DNA of 27,103 bases from SKLM01 sp964390305 (GCA_964390305.1 CAYMHT010000030.1:1-27103); one strand, 5' to 3'; shown: positions 1 to 8,184, counted from the stretch's first letter. The notes: a model not told the origin generated them from the letters alone. Numbers and translations are program-made.

Positions 1-8
1 GCCGTAGA

Positions 9-23
9 GCCCTCTCGGAGGGC
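9..23. terminator. Short perfect hairpin ahead of the first gene
   Basis: GCCCTC and GAGGGC form a perfect 6-bp stem with a 3-base loop. There is no T-run after it. It may be the terminator of an upstream gene lying outside the window, or a leader hairpin of the gene that starts at 56. The upstream gene is not visible, so the role is a guess. Confidence 0.3.
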
Positions 24-55
24 AAGAGGAGTTCCAAGTATAACAGGAGATGAGT

Positions 56-1888
56 ATGCGCCATTCCAGCCAACCCTCACAGCCGCGTAGTCCAGACGAC
101 AATCGCCGGCACCGCTGGCGTCGCTGGCTCCGGGAGCACTGGCAAGACTACCGCTGGTTCGTCATCGGCGGTCTCTGGCTGGTCGCTCTTCTCCTCGGCT
201 ACGTCGGCTTCGCCCGCCACTTCGCCGCCCTTGGGGAACGCCGCTCACCCTTCACCCTCCTCTACCTCACCGTCCAGCTTTTCACGCTGGAGTCCGGGGC
301 CGTCTCCGAATCCGTCAGCTGGCCTCTCGAGCTCGCGCGCTGGCTGGCCCCCGCGGTGGCGGCGTACACCGCTCTCCAGACCCTGGCCTTGATCTTCCGG
401 GAACAGCTCCAGCTGACCCGGCTGCGCTTCTTCAGCGATCACACCGTCATCTGTGGCCTGGGGCGCAAGGGCTTCCGCCTGGCCCAGGGATTCCGCCAAC
501 TCGGGGACCGGGTCGTCGCCATCGAGCGGGATGAGGAGAATGACCTCATCCAGGCCGCCAGGGCAGAGGACGTGGTCGTCCTGACCGGAAATGCGACCCA
601 GCTTGAGCTCCTTCGCCGCGCAAAGGTCCACACCGCCAGGCGGCTGATCTCCGTCTGCGGGGATGACGGCACAAATGCCGAGGTCGGGGTCCGTGCATCG
701 CAGCTGACACCTACCCGGCGCCGTAAGACCCTGCAATGCGTGCTCCATATTACTAACCCCCAGCTTTGTGCCCTCCTGAGGGAACGGGAGATCGAGTCCG
801 GGAGGATCGATGGCTTTCGTCTCGACTTCTTCAACGTCTTCGACGCCGGCGCCCGGACCCTCCTTAACGAACATCCTCCCTTCCGGGAAGCTCTGGCCCA
901 TCCTCCCCACGTCCTGGTGGTCGGCCTGGGCCGAATGGGAGAGAACGTGTTGGTCCACATGGCGAGGAAGTGGTCCACCCAGCGCCCAGCGCCCGGTGAC
1001 CGGCTTCGCGTCACCGTCGTCGACTGGGAAGCGGACGGCAGAGCCGAGTCGCTGCGTCTGCGTTACCCGCGCCTCGGTGAGGTCTGTGAGCTTATTCCAC
1101 AGTCAATCGACGTCCGGGGAGCGGCGTTTCAGCGGGGCGACTTCCTATTCAACGCCGACGGACGGTGCGAGATCACCACCATGTTCGTCTGCCTCGATGA
1201 CGACTCGCTCGGTCTATCAACTGCCTTGACCCTCCGGCAGCGCGTCCTGGAGCAGGATATTCCCATCGTCGTGCGGATGGAGCAGGACGCGGGGCTCGCC
1301 CGACTCGTGACGGGACTGCATCCCCACGACCACCGCCTCGAGAACATCCACGCCTTCCCGCTCCTCGACCGCACCTGCACCCCAGACCAGCTGCTCGGCG
1401 GGACGCACGAGATCATCGCGCGCGCCATCCACGAAGGATACCTCGGCTTCCAGCCCGTTCCCGCCCCACCTTCCGAAGCCGGGCCAGCCGTCGTTGCTTG
1501 GGACGAGCTCTCCGACGAATACCGCGAGTCATGCCGCCGCCAGGCCGATCACATCGGCGCAACGATCAGAGAGGTGGGCTGTGCCCTCGCACCACAGACC
1601 GATTGGCGTGCCGAACCCTTCCAGTTCACAGCTGAGGAAGTGGAGAAGATGGCTCGGTTGGAGCACAGGCGCTGGAAGAAGGAGCGCGAGCGCGACGGCT
1701 GGACCCACGGACCCAGCAAGGACGAGGAGAAGAAGACCAATCCCAACCTGGTCCCCTGGGAGGAGCTTCCCGAGGATGTCAAGGAGCTGAATCGAGATAT
1801 GGTCCGAGCCTGGTCTGCCTGCCTCGCTGAGGTAGGGCTGCAGGTATACCGTCCGGAGCGCTCCCGGGCACGCAGCGATCTCGATTGA
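56..1888 (+). CDS. Two-TM channel-like protein with tandem TrkA-N/RCK domains and a C-terminal RyR domain
   Basis: Membrane protein of 610 aa (an in-frame ATG at 50 would add two residues). The start at 56 is preferred because AGGAG (45-49) directly abuts the ATG at 50 but lies 6 bases before this one. Residues about 34-53 and 96-114 are hydrophobic membrane segments. The stretch between them looks like a pore helix, but carries TLESG where K+ channels have TVGYG. Two nucleotide-binding folds follow: GLGRKG at about 134-139 and GLGRMG at about 290-295, each followed by Rossmann-like strands as in RCK/TrkA-N domains. The C-terminus (about 480-600) carries RyR-type motifs: WDELSDEYRES, LEHRRWKKERERDGW and PWEELPEDVKELNRDM. 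TrkA-N proteins bind NAD(H) or nucleotides and gate ion transport; RyR domains are ligand-binding modules first described in ryanodine receptors. Inference: a nucleotide- or ligand-gated conductance or a membrane sensor. The gene appears monocistronic. Domain assignment is firm; ion selectivity and ligand are unknown. Confidence 0.85.
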   Translation: MRHSSQPSQPRSPDDNRRHRWRRWLREHWQDYRWFVIGGLWLVALLLGYVGFARHFAALGERRSPFTLLYLTVQLFTLESGAVSESVSWPLELARWLAPAVAAYTALQTLALIFREQLQLTRLRFFSDHTVICGLGRKGFRLAQGFRQLGDRVVAIERDEENDLIQAARAEDVVVLTGNATQLELLRRAKVHTARRLISVCGDDGTNAEVGVRASQLTPTRRRKTLQCVLHITNPQLCALLREREIESGRIDGFRLDFFNVFDAGARTLLNEHPPFREALAHPPHVLVVGLGRMGENVLVHMARKWSTQRPAPGDRLRVTVVDWEADGRAESLRLRYPRLGEVCELIPQSIDVRGAAFQRGDFLFNADGRCEITTMFVCLDDDSLGLSTALTLRQRVLEQDIPIVVRMEQDAGLARLVTGLHPHDHRLENIHAFPLLDRTCTPDQLLGGTHEIIARAIHEGYLGFQPVPAPPSEAGPAVVAWDELSDEYRESCRRQADHIGATIREVGCALAPQTDWRAEPFQFTAEEVEKMARLEHRRWKKERERDGWTHGPSKDEEKKTNPNLVPWEELPEDVKELNRDMVRAWSACLAEVGLQVYRPERSRARSDLD

Positions 1889-1898
1889 CGGGTCCGTA

Positions 1899-1912
1899 CA
1901 CGCAGCCGCGTG
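1899..1912. terminator. Weak hairpin after the RyR-domain gene
   Basis: CACGC and GCGTG form a perfect 5-bp stem around AGCC, 10 bases after the stop codon. No T-run follows, so it is at best a weak or factor-dependent terminator. Confidence 0.25.
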
Positions 1913-1989
1913 CCTTCCCACCTCTGGCGCCTTTCGTGGTCCAGGAACGCGTCGTCTGCAGTGCCCGGTCGGGGCTCCCACGCGCCCGT

Positions 1990-2017
1990 TTGACCTGCCT
2001 TGCGACGGTGATAGAAT
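1990..2017 (+). promoter_or_regulatory. Sigma70-type promoter of the truncated M55 peptidase gene
   Basis: TTGACC (1990-1995) and TAGAAT (2012-2017) are separated by 16 bases, a near-consensus housekeeping promoter. The expected start of transcription near 2024 leaves a leader of about 55 bases before the ATG at 2080. The rest of 1889-2079 holds no recognisable gene. Confidence 0.6.
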
Positions 2018-2079
2018 GCCCGCGGTGACGGACAGGACAAGCGATTTCTAGTCCTTTGATTGAGCAGGAGGAAGGTGCG

Positions 2080-2172
2080 ATGCGAGTACTGATTGCAGCG
2101 GACATGGAGGGGATCTCTGGCGTGGTGAGCTGGGACCACGTCAACCCCGACCACACGGAGTACCGCCGCTTT
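2080..2172 (+). pseudogene. Truncated N-terminus of an M55-family (DppA-type) D-aminopeptidase
   Basis: The ATG at 2080 follows a strong ribosome binding site (AGGAGG with further purines at 2066-2075). The first 31 residues read as a textbook M55 peptidase N-terminus: MRVLIAADMEGISG, then VSWDHVNPDH and EYRRF. The metal-binding DMEG motif is included. M55 enzymes are usually about 270 aa and release N-terminal D-amino acids from peptides. Recognisable similarity stops after about codon 31. The same frame stays open to 2331 but reads as low-complexity sequence overlapping the 3' end of the opposite-strand aminotransferase gene. Promoter and ribosome binding site remain intact, so this looks like a 3' deletion, a recent rearrangement or an assembly join. 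The fragment lacks most catalytic residues and is almost certainly inactive. Confidence 0.75.
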
Positions 2173-2215
2173 CCCGGCGGAGCTCCCGGCGCTGGGCCTG
2201 TCAGGGCAGTTTGTG

Positions 2216-2238
2216 GGGCCAGGCAAGAGGATTGGCCC
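2216..2238 (-). terminator. Possible terminator hairpin at the 3' end of the long minus-strand gene run
   Basis: GGGCCA and TGGCCC form a perfect 6-bp stem with an 11-base loop, starting 8 bases after the stop codon of the minus-strand HisC-like gene. No clear T-run follows on that strand, so intrinsic termination is uncertain. It lies between the truncated M55 gene and the end of the operon. Confidence 0.35.
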
Positions 2239-2245
2239 GGCCCGT

Positions 2246-3364
2246 TCAGCTCAGCAGCTGTCCGGTCTCGCTCAGCGCACCTTCCAGCGCCGAGACCAGG
2301 CGCACGTTCTGGGGCCGCTCGCCCACCGTGATGCGCAAGAAGTGGGGAATGTCGTACTCACGGCAAGGGCGGACGATGACGCCTTTTCTCTTCAGTCGCT
2401 CCTGGACCTCTGGCGCGTCCGGGCCGATCCTCACCAAGATGAAGTTCGTGTGGCTGGGCACGTAATGGAGTCCCAGCTCCTCAAACCGCGCATACAGATA
2501 GCGGCGCTCCTTCCGGATCACCTCCACCGTCCGCTTCAAGAACGCCTTGTCTTCCAGCGCCCCCATGCCCGCAGCCTGGGCCAGCAGGTTGACCGCGAAC
2601 GGCTCTTTGACCCGCTGGAGCGGCTCGATCACCTCGGGCACCCCGACTCCGTAGCCCAGGCGCACGCCGGCCAGACCGAAGACCTTCGAGAATGTCCGCA
2701 GCACCAGGACGTTGCGCCGTCCCGCTCGCACGTACGCCAGCGTGTCCGGATAGTCGTCCGCATCCACCAGCTCATGGTAGGCTTCGTCGAACATCACCAG
2801 CACGTGATCCGGCACGCGCTCCATGAACGCCTCCACCTCATCCGCGGTGACGATGGTCCCCGTCGGGTTGTTCGGATTGCAGACGATGACCAGCTTCGTT
2901 CGCGCGGTGATCGCCGCTGCCATCGCTTCCAGGTCGAGGCGATACTCCTTCAGGGGTGTCTTGACCAGCCTGGCGCGCATGACCCGCGTGTAGATGTCGT
3001 ACACCGGGAACGAGGTCCGGCTGACGACGACCTCGTCCCCCTGGTCCAGGTACGCGAGGCAGGTCTCCATAATGATCCCGTCGCCGCCGTTGCCGACCGT
3101 GAGATGGCTCGGATCCACGCCCAGGAAGCCTGCCAGCGCCTGCCGCAAGTCCTCGCTCTTCCCATCAGGGTAGGTGTTCAGCCTGGGCAGCGCCTCCCGA
3201 ATCGCCCCCACGGCCCTCGGCGACGGACCCAGTGGATTCTCGTTAGATGCCAGCTTGATCACGTCCTGCAGGCCATATTGGCGCTGCACCTCTTCAATTG
3301 GGGTGCCAGGAACGTACCGATCCAGGTCGTTCAGGCCAGACTGGTGTTTCACCTGCCGTGACAT
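2246..3364 (-). CDS. hisC: HisC-like (histidinol-phosphate/aromatic amino acid) aminotransferase
   Basis: PLP-dependent fold-type I aminotransferase of 372 aa, a normal length for HisC. Landmarks are SNENPLGPSP (40-49), CNPNNPTGT (162-170), FDEAYHELV (192-200) and the PLP lysine in TFSKVFGLAGVRLGYG (K227). RITVG near the C-terminus supplies the carboxylate-binding arginine. The start ATG overlaps the stop of the preceding acyl-CoA synthetase gene by one base (TGATG), which indicates translational coupling. HisC normally makes histidinol phosphate in histidine synthesis, but members of this family often transaminate Phe, Tyr and Trp. No other his genes are nearby, and the operon partners IorAB and ADP-forming synthetase use aryl-pyruvates. 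The inferred role is therefore an aromatic (or imidazole) amino acid aminotransferase feeding IorAB. The family is certain; the substrate is inferred from context. Confidence 0.88.
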   Translation of the reverse strand: MSRQVKHQSGLNDLDRYVPGTPIEEVQRQYGLQDVIKLASNENPLGPSPRAVGAIREALPRLNTYPDGKSEDLRQALAGFLGVDPSHLTVGNGGDGIIMETCLAYLDQGDEVVVSRTSFPVYDIYTRVMRARLVKTPLKEYRLDLEAMAAAITARTKLVIVCNPNNPTGTIVTADEVEAFMERVPDHVLVMFDEAYHELVDADDYPDTLAYVRAGRRNVLVLRTFSKVFGLAGVRLGYGVGVPEVIEPLQRVKEPFAVNLLAQAAGMGALEDKAFLKRTVEVIRKERRYLYARFEELGLHYVPSHTNFILVRIGPDAPEVQERLKRKGVIVRPCREYDIPHFLRITVGERPQNVRLVSALEGALSETGQLLS

Positions 3365-5457
3365 CAGCCTTGTGACTCCTTCGCGCCGCTGCGCGTTATC
3401 ACGCGTGCGTCGCCCACCACGACTCCCTCTCCCTCTTCAAACAGGAAGACCGGGTTCAAGTCCGCCTCCTCGATGTCCGGATAGCGGAAGGGAAGCTCCG
3501 AAAGCGTCACCAGAGCGTCGGCCAGGGCGTCCAGATCCCGCCGCGGCTCTCCCCGGATCCCTTCGAGTATCGGAGACCAGGCGATCTCCCGCATCATTCT
3601 CTCCGCTTCCGCGCGCCCGACAGGGGCCACGCGCAGGGCGATGTCGCCCCAAATCTCGGTGTATGTCCCTCCCAGCCCAAACGCCACCACCGGCCCGAAC
3701 TGGGGGTCCCGAGAGAGCCCCAGCAGTACCTCCCGACCTCCCTCAATCATCGGGTAGACGACCACGCCCCGGAAGTCTCCCCCCTCGGCAACCCGCTCAA
3801 GCGTATCAAACGCCTCGCGCGCCTCCGCATCGCTGTCCACGTCGAGGATCACGCCCCCCACATCCGACTTGTGCAGGATGTCCGGCGAGACCACCTTCAG
3901 GGCTACCGGATACCCGATCTCGTGACACGCCTCCACGACACCCTCGCGCGCCCTCACGAAACGAAACTCGGGCACCGGGATCCCATTCTCTCCCAGCCAG
4001 GCCATCACCGTCGGCTCCAGCATCTCCCCGTCGCCGGGCAAGCGCTTTGCCTCTCCTTCGAAGTTCACTTCCCCAGAGAAACCCGTGCTCCGCCCGTACC
4101 GAGCCAGGAGACCCAGAGCCGCCACCGCCCGCTCACCCGTCGCGAAGGTGGGTACTCCCCGCCGCTCCAGGTAATCGACGCTCCTGCCCACAATCTCCTC
4201 CGGCAGAAAGGCGGCGACGATGGGCACGGCGTTCCCCTGAGCTGCATCCGCGACACCTCGCGCCAGCGCCACGCTGTCGAGGTACGGGGTGGCCACGTTG
4301 ATGGCCAACGCCGCGTCATATTCGTCCGACACGGCCTGGAGGGTCCGCCGATACCACGCCTCGGTCCCTTCCACCGTCAGGTCGATCGGATTCCTGAGCG
4401 CGCAGTGGACCGGGAGGAACTCCCGCAGGCTTGCACGCACCGTTGGGCCTGGCTCCGCCACTTGCAGGCCCATCTCTTCGGCTCGGTCCGCGGCCAAGAC
4501 TCCCGGACCGCCGGAGTTGGTCACAATGGCGATCCGGCACTCGCCCCCGCCTCGGAACCGCGCGAGCTTCCGGGCCTGAGGCGCGCCCGTGTACAGCTTG
4601 CAGAAATCGAACATCTCCTCGACCGTGTGCACCCGGATCGCCCCGCACTGCTCCAACGCTGCATCGTAGACCGCGTCCGTCCCGGCCATCGAGCCCGTGT
4701 GCGAAAGGGTCGCCCGGCGACCAGCCTCTGTCCGCCCGGCCTTGATCACCACCACCGGCTTCCGCTGCGTGCAGGCACCCAGGGCCTCCATAAACGCCCG
4801 GCCGTCTGCGGTGCTCTCAATGTACAGCGCCACGATCTCCGTTTCGCGATCCTCAGCCAGGTAGCGCAGAAAATCGATCTCGGTCAAGTCTGCGCCGTTC
4901 CCGTAGCTGACAAATTTAGAGATCCCCAGCCCGTACGCCTTCGCCCACGCCAGCACGATGCCGCCGACCGCCCCACTCTGAGCGACCACCGCCGCACTCC
5001 CCCGCGGCGGACGGGTCTCCAACGTGGGGTACAGGTCCCGGGCCGTGTTAACGATCCCCGCACAGTTCGGTCCCACGAACCGCACGCCATGCTGCCTCGC
5101 GGCGCGGATCACCGCCCGTTCAGCTTCATCGTTGCCGATCTCGGAGAAGCCCGCGGTGACAATTGCGGCGGCTTTCACGCCCGCCCGGCCACAATCCTCC
5201 AACACGCTGGGCACAGTCGAAGGCGGAGAGGCGATCACCGCCAGATTCACTCGCCCCTCGATCTTCGCCACCGCGTCGTAGCCAGCGACACCGAAGGCCC
5301 CCTCAGCCCTCGGATTGACGGCAAAGACCGGCTCGTATCCCCCCTCCACCAGTTGTCGGATGAGCTCGTAGCCCAGCTTCCCCTCCGACGCGGACCCGAT
5401 CACCGCGGTGCCGCGAGGGTAGAAAAGGCTCTGCATCACGCCGGTGTCACGAGGCAT
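3364..5457 (-). CDS. ADP-forming acyl-CoA synthetase, fused alpha-beta subunits
   Basis: Protein of 697 aa in which alpha and beta subunits of the ADP-forming acetyl-CoA synthetase family are joined. Residues 10-130 form a CoA-binding Rossmann domain (FYPRGTAVIGSAS). The succinyl-CoA-ligase-like middle part carries the phosphohistidine loop LSHTGSMAGTD (H253). From about residue 470 an ATP-grasp domain follows, including YPVALKVVSPDILHKSDVGG. The family converts acyl-CoA + ADP + Pi to acid + CoA + ATP, a substrate-level phosphorylation step best known in archaeal peptide fermenters and some anaerobic bacteria. The start overlaps the iorB end by 11 bases. An alternative ATG at 5436 (M8) sits closer to the usual family start. 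Directly downstream of iorAB, the likely substrate is an aryl-acetyl-CoA. Protein acyltransferases share this architecture but normally carry a GNAT domain, which is absent here. Confidence 0.88.
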   Translation of the reverse strand: MPRDTGVMQSLFYPRGTAVIGSASEGKLGYELIRQLVEGGYEPVFAVNPRAEGAFGVAGYDAVAKIEGRVNLAVIASPPSTVPSVLEDCGRAGVKAAAIVTAGFSEIGNDEAERAVIRAARQHGVRFVGPNCAGIVNTARDLYPTLETRPPRGSAAVVAQSGAVGGIVLAWAKAYGLGISKFVSYGNGADLTEIDFLRYLAEDRETEIVALYIESTADGRAFMEALGACTQRKPVVVIKAGRTEAGRRATLSHTGSMAGTDAVYDAALEQCGAIRVHTVEEMFDFCKLYTGAPQARKLARFRGGGECRIAIVTNSGGPGVLAADRAEEMGLQVAEPGPTVRASLREFLPVHCALRNPIDLTVEGTEAWYRRTLQAVSDEYDAALAINVATPYLDSVALARGVADAAQGNAVPIVAAFLPEEIVGRSVDYLERRGVPTFATGERAVAALGLLARYGRSTGFSGEVNFEGEAKRLPGDGEMLEPTVMAWLGENGIPVPEFRFVRAREGVVEACHEIGYPVALKVVSPDILHKSDVGGVILDVDSDAEAREAFDTLERVAEGGDFRGVVVYPMIEGGREVLLGLSRDPQFGPVVAFGLGGTYTEIWGDIALRVAPVGRAEAERMMREIAWSPILEGIRGEPRRDLDALADALVTLSELPFRYPDIEEADLNPVFLFEEGEGVVVGDARVITRSGAKESQG

Positions 5458-6064
5458 CTACATCCGCCTCTAGCCCAGCGCGAAACGCTGCTTCGTTCAC
5501 CGCCGCGTGGTTATCCCAGCGCCTCACCACGACCGTCGCCACGAGCTCGGGGTCGAGAACCTTGCTCAGCCCGGTCTGCCCCACTGCGGCGCCGAGCACG
5601 TACACGTTCGCCGGAACAGACCGCCCCTCATACGTCGGCAGATTCTGCGGCCGGAGATAGCGCCACCTGGCCCCCGCCTCCCTCACCGCGCCCCGCATCT
5701 CTTCCAACGTCGGATAGTCGGCTTTGCCCAACATCACCTGTGTGGGCTCCCAGACGCGACCGAAGAGGACGAACTCACCAGCCGGCTTGACGTACCGCAC
5801 CGCCTTCAGGGCCTCCGAGCGCTCCATGGCGATGACCAGGTCCGCACTCCGCTCCGGTATCTCCGGCCCGATCACGTCGGGCCCGACGCGCACCTGGACT
5901 CTCACACTGCCGCCCCGCTGCGCCATGCCCTTCGTCGGGTAGACATTGACGCCCAGACCTTGCTCCACCGCCGCCTCCGCGATCAGATCGGCGATCGTCA
6001 AGACACCCTGGCCCCCCACCCCAACGAGGTACACGTCGTAGGTATCACGGCTCGGCTGGTCCAT
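5447..6064 (-). CDS. iorB: Indolepyruvate:ferredoxin oxidoreductase beta subunit
   Basis: Protein of 205 aa, the usual IorB length, matching the gamma-type domain of 2-oxoacid:ferredoxin oxidoreductases. The N-terminal GVGGQGVLTIADLIAEAA and the segment PTKGMAQRGGSV are family signatures. It pairs with IorA to oxidise aryl-pyruvates to aryl-acetyl-CoA with CO2 release and ferredoxin reduction. The ATG at 6064 overlaps the iorA stop by one base (TGATG). A GTG at 6067 would add one residue and give a 4-base overlap. The stop overlaps the next gene by 11 bases. This coupling supports equal production of the two subunits. Confidence 0.92.
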   Translation of the reverse strand: MDQPSRDTYDVYLVGVGGQGVLTIADLIAEAAVEQGLGVNVYPTKGMAQRGGSVRVQVRVGPDVIGPEIPERSADLVIAMERSEALKAVRYVKPAGEFVLFGRVWEPTQVMLGKADYPTLEEMRGAVREAGARWRYLRPQNLPTYEGRSVPANVYVLGAAVGQTGLSKVLDPELVATVVVRRWDNHAAVNEAAFRAGLEADVDAS

Positions 6065-7935
6065 CACACCCCATTCTCCCTGGCGTTATGAATCGCATCG
6101 AACGGACAGACCTGGTCACATAGCCCGCAGCCGTAGCACAGGTCCTGATCGATGATGATCGTCTCCTCCCCCAGAGCGATGGCGGGACAACCGGTGATGG
6201 TGATGCACCGGCGGCACAGCGTGCACGCGTCCTCATCCACGCGGACCTCTCCTGCTCTCAGACCCCGCCGCTGAGCCTGAATGGCACACTCCTGACGCGA
6301 GAGGATCACCTTGACCCCCGGAAGCTGCAGTGCGTCGCGGATCGTGGCCGTCGCATCCTCCAACTCAAAGGGATCGATGATGAAGAACTGGCCGACCCCC
6401 ATCGCCGGAATCAACTCGGCCAGGTCGATCCGCCGATTGCCCGCAGGTTGAAACGCTTCATCCGTGCCCGGATTCACCTGCATGCCCGTCATCGCGGTCC
6501 ACTGGTTATCCATGACGATCAGGGTCAGATCCACCTGGTGCTGAACCGCGTTGACCAGCCCCGGCATCCCGGCGTGGAAGAAGGTCGAATCGCCGATGGT
6601 CGCGATGACCGGGGTGTCCAGACCCGCGTAAACGTATCCCTGCGCCAGGCTCACGCTGGCGCCCATCGCCACCTCGTTCCACACCGTCTCGAAGGGCGGA
6701 TTCATGCCCAGGATCGTACACCCGATGTCGCCCGTGACCATCACCTCGTCCCGCTTGAGCTTCAGGTCGCGCAGCGCGTGGTTGATCGCCAGGAACGTCC
6801 CTCGGTGCGGACATCCAGCGCACACGGTGATTGGGCGAGCAGCAGCCAGCGCCTCTGCCTCGTCCGCAGCTGCATCTCCCTTCACAAGCCGGTCCTCCTC
6901 AACACCCAGCGCCTCCCGGACGCCTCGCACCACGTGCCCCACACCGTACTCGCCCACCCGCTCGAAAGGCCCATCGAGCTTACCGAGGATGCGCCCGTCG
7001 AAGCCGACGCGCCGAGCCTCCACCCAAACCTCCCGCTCCAGGTACGGCTCCAGCTCCTCCAGAACCACGATCGCGCCACAGTACGCAACCAGCTTCCGTA
7101 CCTCGTCGCGGGGAAACGGGTTCGTGGCCCGCACTCGCAGCACGGAAATGCGGCTTCCATCAAGAACCGAATCTCCCACCAGCCGGAACCCTTCGTCCAG
7201 ATAGGCCGCCGCAGCCCCTGATGCGATCACGCCCAGCCCACCCGACTCCTCCGCAAGTCGAAGCCCATTCAATCCCATCTCTCTGATGACCTCGCCGGCC
7301 TGCTCCAGTCGGGCGATCACACCCCGATGCTGGGCCTGGGCGATGGCCGATCCCGCCTTCGTATATTTCGTGAGGTCGCGCTCCAGGATCGGCTCTCGCT
7401 CCGCGGGAGGAACCGGTTCCTCGACCCTCACGGGAGCGTGTGAGTTGGCGATAGCCGTGACCGAGCGAACAAAGATCGGGCTCCCGACCCGCTCCGAGAG
7501 ATCGAATGCCACCTGCACGATCTCATACGCCTCGGCCACCGTCATCGGCTCGAGCATGGGAAGGTCCATCATCCGTGCGTAGCCCCGCGAGTCCTGCTCC
7601 ACCATGCCGGCATGAGCACCCGGATCGTCTGCCACGTAGATCACGAGGCCGCCGTTGACACCCGAGTGAGCGATCGAGAAGACCGAGTCCGAGGCGACGT
7701 TCAGCCCGGACATTTTCATCGTGCACATCGCCCGCTGCCCGGCCCAGGCCGCCCCGGCCGCAATCTCGAAGGCGACTTTCTCGTTCGTGCTCCACTCGAC
7801 GTGGCGCTCACTCCCCAGGTCCATCTCGGTCAGACGGCCGAGCACCCCGGATGACGGGGTACCCGGGTAGCCCGTCACCACTTTGACGCCAGCGCGCAAC
7901 GCGCCCAGCGCCACGGCTTCGTTCCCGGTGATCAA
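6064..7935 (-). CDS. iorA: Indolepyruvate:ferredoxin oxidoreductase alpha subunit
   Basis: Protein of 623 aa from a TTG start. The N-terminus (LITGNEAVALGALRAG, then GYPGTPSSGVL) is the pyrimidine-binding part of the 2-oxoacid oxidoreductase fold. CAGCPHRGTF, GDIGCTILGM and GDSTFFHAG, with a downstream VMDNQWTAMTG, form the thiamine diphosphate site. The last 60 residues carry two 4Fe-4S motifs (CTLCRRC and CYGCGLCDQVCP). The TTG at 7935 is chosen because GAGGAG lies 5 bases upstream and homologues begin close to the LxGNEA motif. An ATG at 7977 adds 14 residues but has only weak upstream purines. A more distant in-frame start at 8073 is unlikely. The enzyme oxidises indolepyruvate, phenylpyruvate and related acids. 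The gap to the preceding xdhC-like gene is about 250 bases, the largest in the run. Confidence 0.92.
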   Translation of the reverse strand: MITGNEAVALGALRAGVKVVTGYPGTPSSGVLGRLTEMDLGSERHVEWSTNEKVAFEIAAGAAWAGQRAMCTMKMSGLNVASDSVFSIAHSGVNGGLVIYVADDPGAHAGMVEQDSRGYARMMDLPMLEPMTVAEAYEIVQVAFDLSERVGSPIFVRSVTAIANSHAPVRVEEPVPPAEREPILERDLTKYTKAGSAIAQAQHRGVIARLEQAGEVIREMGLNGLRLAEESGGLGVIASGAAAAYLDEGFRLVGDSVLDGSRISVLRVRATNPFPRDEVRKLVAYCGAIVVLEELEPYLEREVWVEARRVGFDGRILGKLDGPFERVGEYGVGHVVRGVREALGVEEDRLVKGDAAADEAEALAAARPITVCAGCPHRGTFLAINHALRDLKLKRDEVMVTGDIGCTILGMNPPFETVWNEVAMGASVSLAQGYVYAGLDTPVIATIGDSTFFHAGMPGLVNAVQHQVDLTLIVMDNQWTAMTGMQVNPGTDEAFQPAGNRRIDLAELIPAMGVGQFFIIDPFELEDATATIRDALQLPGVKVILSRQECAIQAQRRGLRAGEVRVDEDACTLCRRCITITGCPAIALGEETIIIDQDLCYGCGLCDQVCPFDAIHNARENGV

Positions 7936-8184
7936 TCGTCTCCTCGCGTTCCTACCGCCAGTCACGTGTCCGGGCATGCTCCAGCTCACTGTCCCTTTGT
8001 CTACGCCTCGCTTATCCAACACGAACGACGATCTATGGTCACCCGACTGCCTCGACCAGGCCGGCAGCGGCAAACAGCTCTCCCCGACATCTGATCGGCG
8101 ACATCAAGCACGTGGAGGCCGCACACAGGGGCGATCACGCCTCAGGGAGCGGAGCTAGCAGCGGTGGCTCCACCGTCTCCCGAG
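7936..8184. other. Intergenic stretch between the XdhC-like gene and iorA
   Basis: About 250 bases, the widest gap inside the minus-strand gene run. Apart from the iorA ribosome binding site (GAGGAG on the minus strand, 7940-7945), I see no convincing -35/-10 pair, terminator with T-run, or small gene. An internal promoter separating the IorAB module from the molybdenum hydroxylase module could lie here but is not evident. Confidence 0.4.

Noticed and set aside
39..44. TATAAC as a -10 element of the first gene
   Set aside because: It overlaps the ribosome binding region, and no -35 element lies at the proper distance.
2173..2331. Continuation of the M55 peptidase frame to 2331 as a functional short protein
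   Set aside because: After codon 31 the residues match nothing in the family and run into the opposite-strand aminotransferase gene. The open frame is incidental.
2213..3361. Long open frame on the plus strand, antisense to the HisC-like gene
   Set aside because: It mirrors a well-supported aminotransferase gene. Its translation is rich in Arg, His, Gln and Pro without recognisable motifs, as expected for the opposite strand of GC-rich coding DNA.
3871..5790. 639-codon open frame on the plus strand opposite the acyl-CoA synthetase gene
   Set aside because: The composition is typical of an antisense shadow, there is no family motif, and the minus-strand gene is unambiguous.
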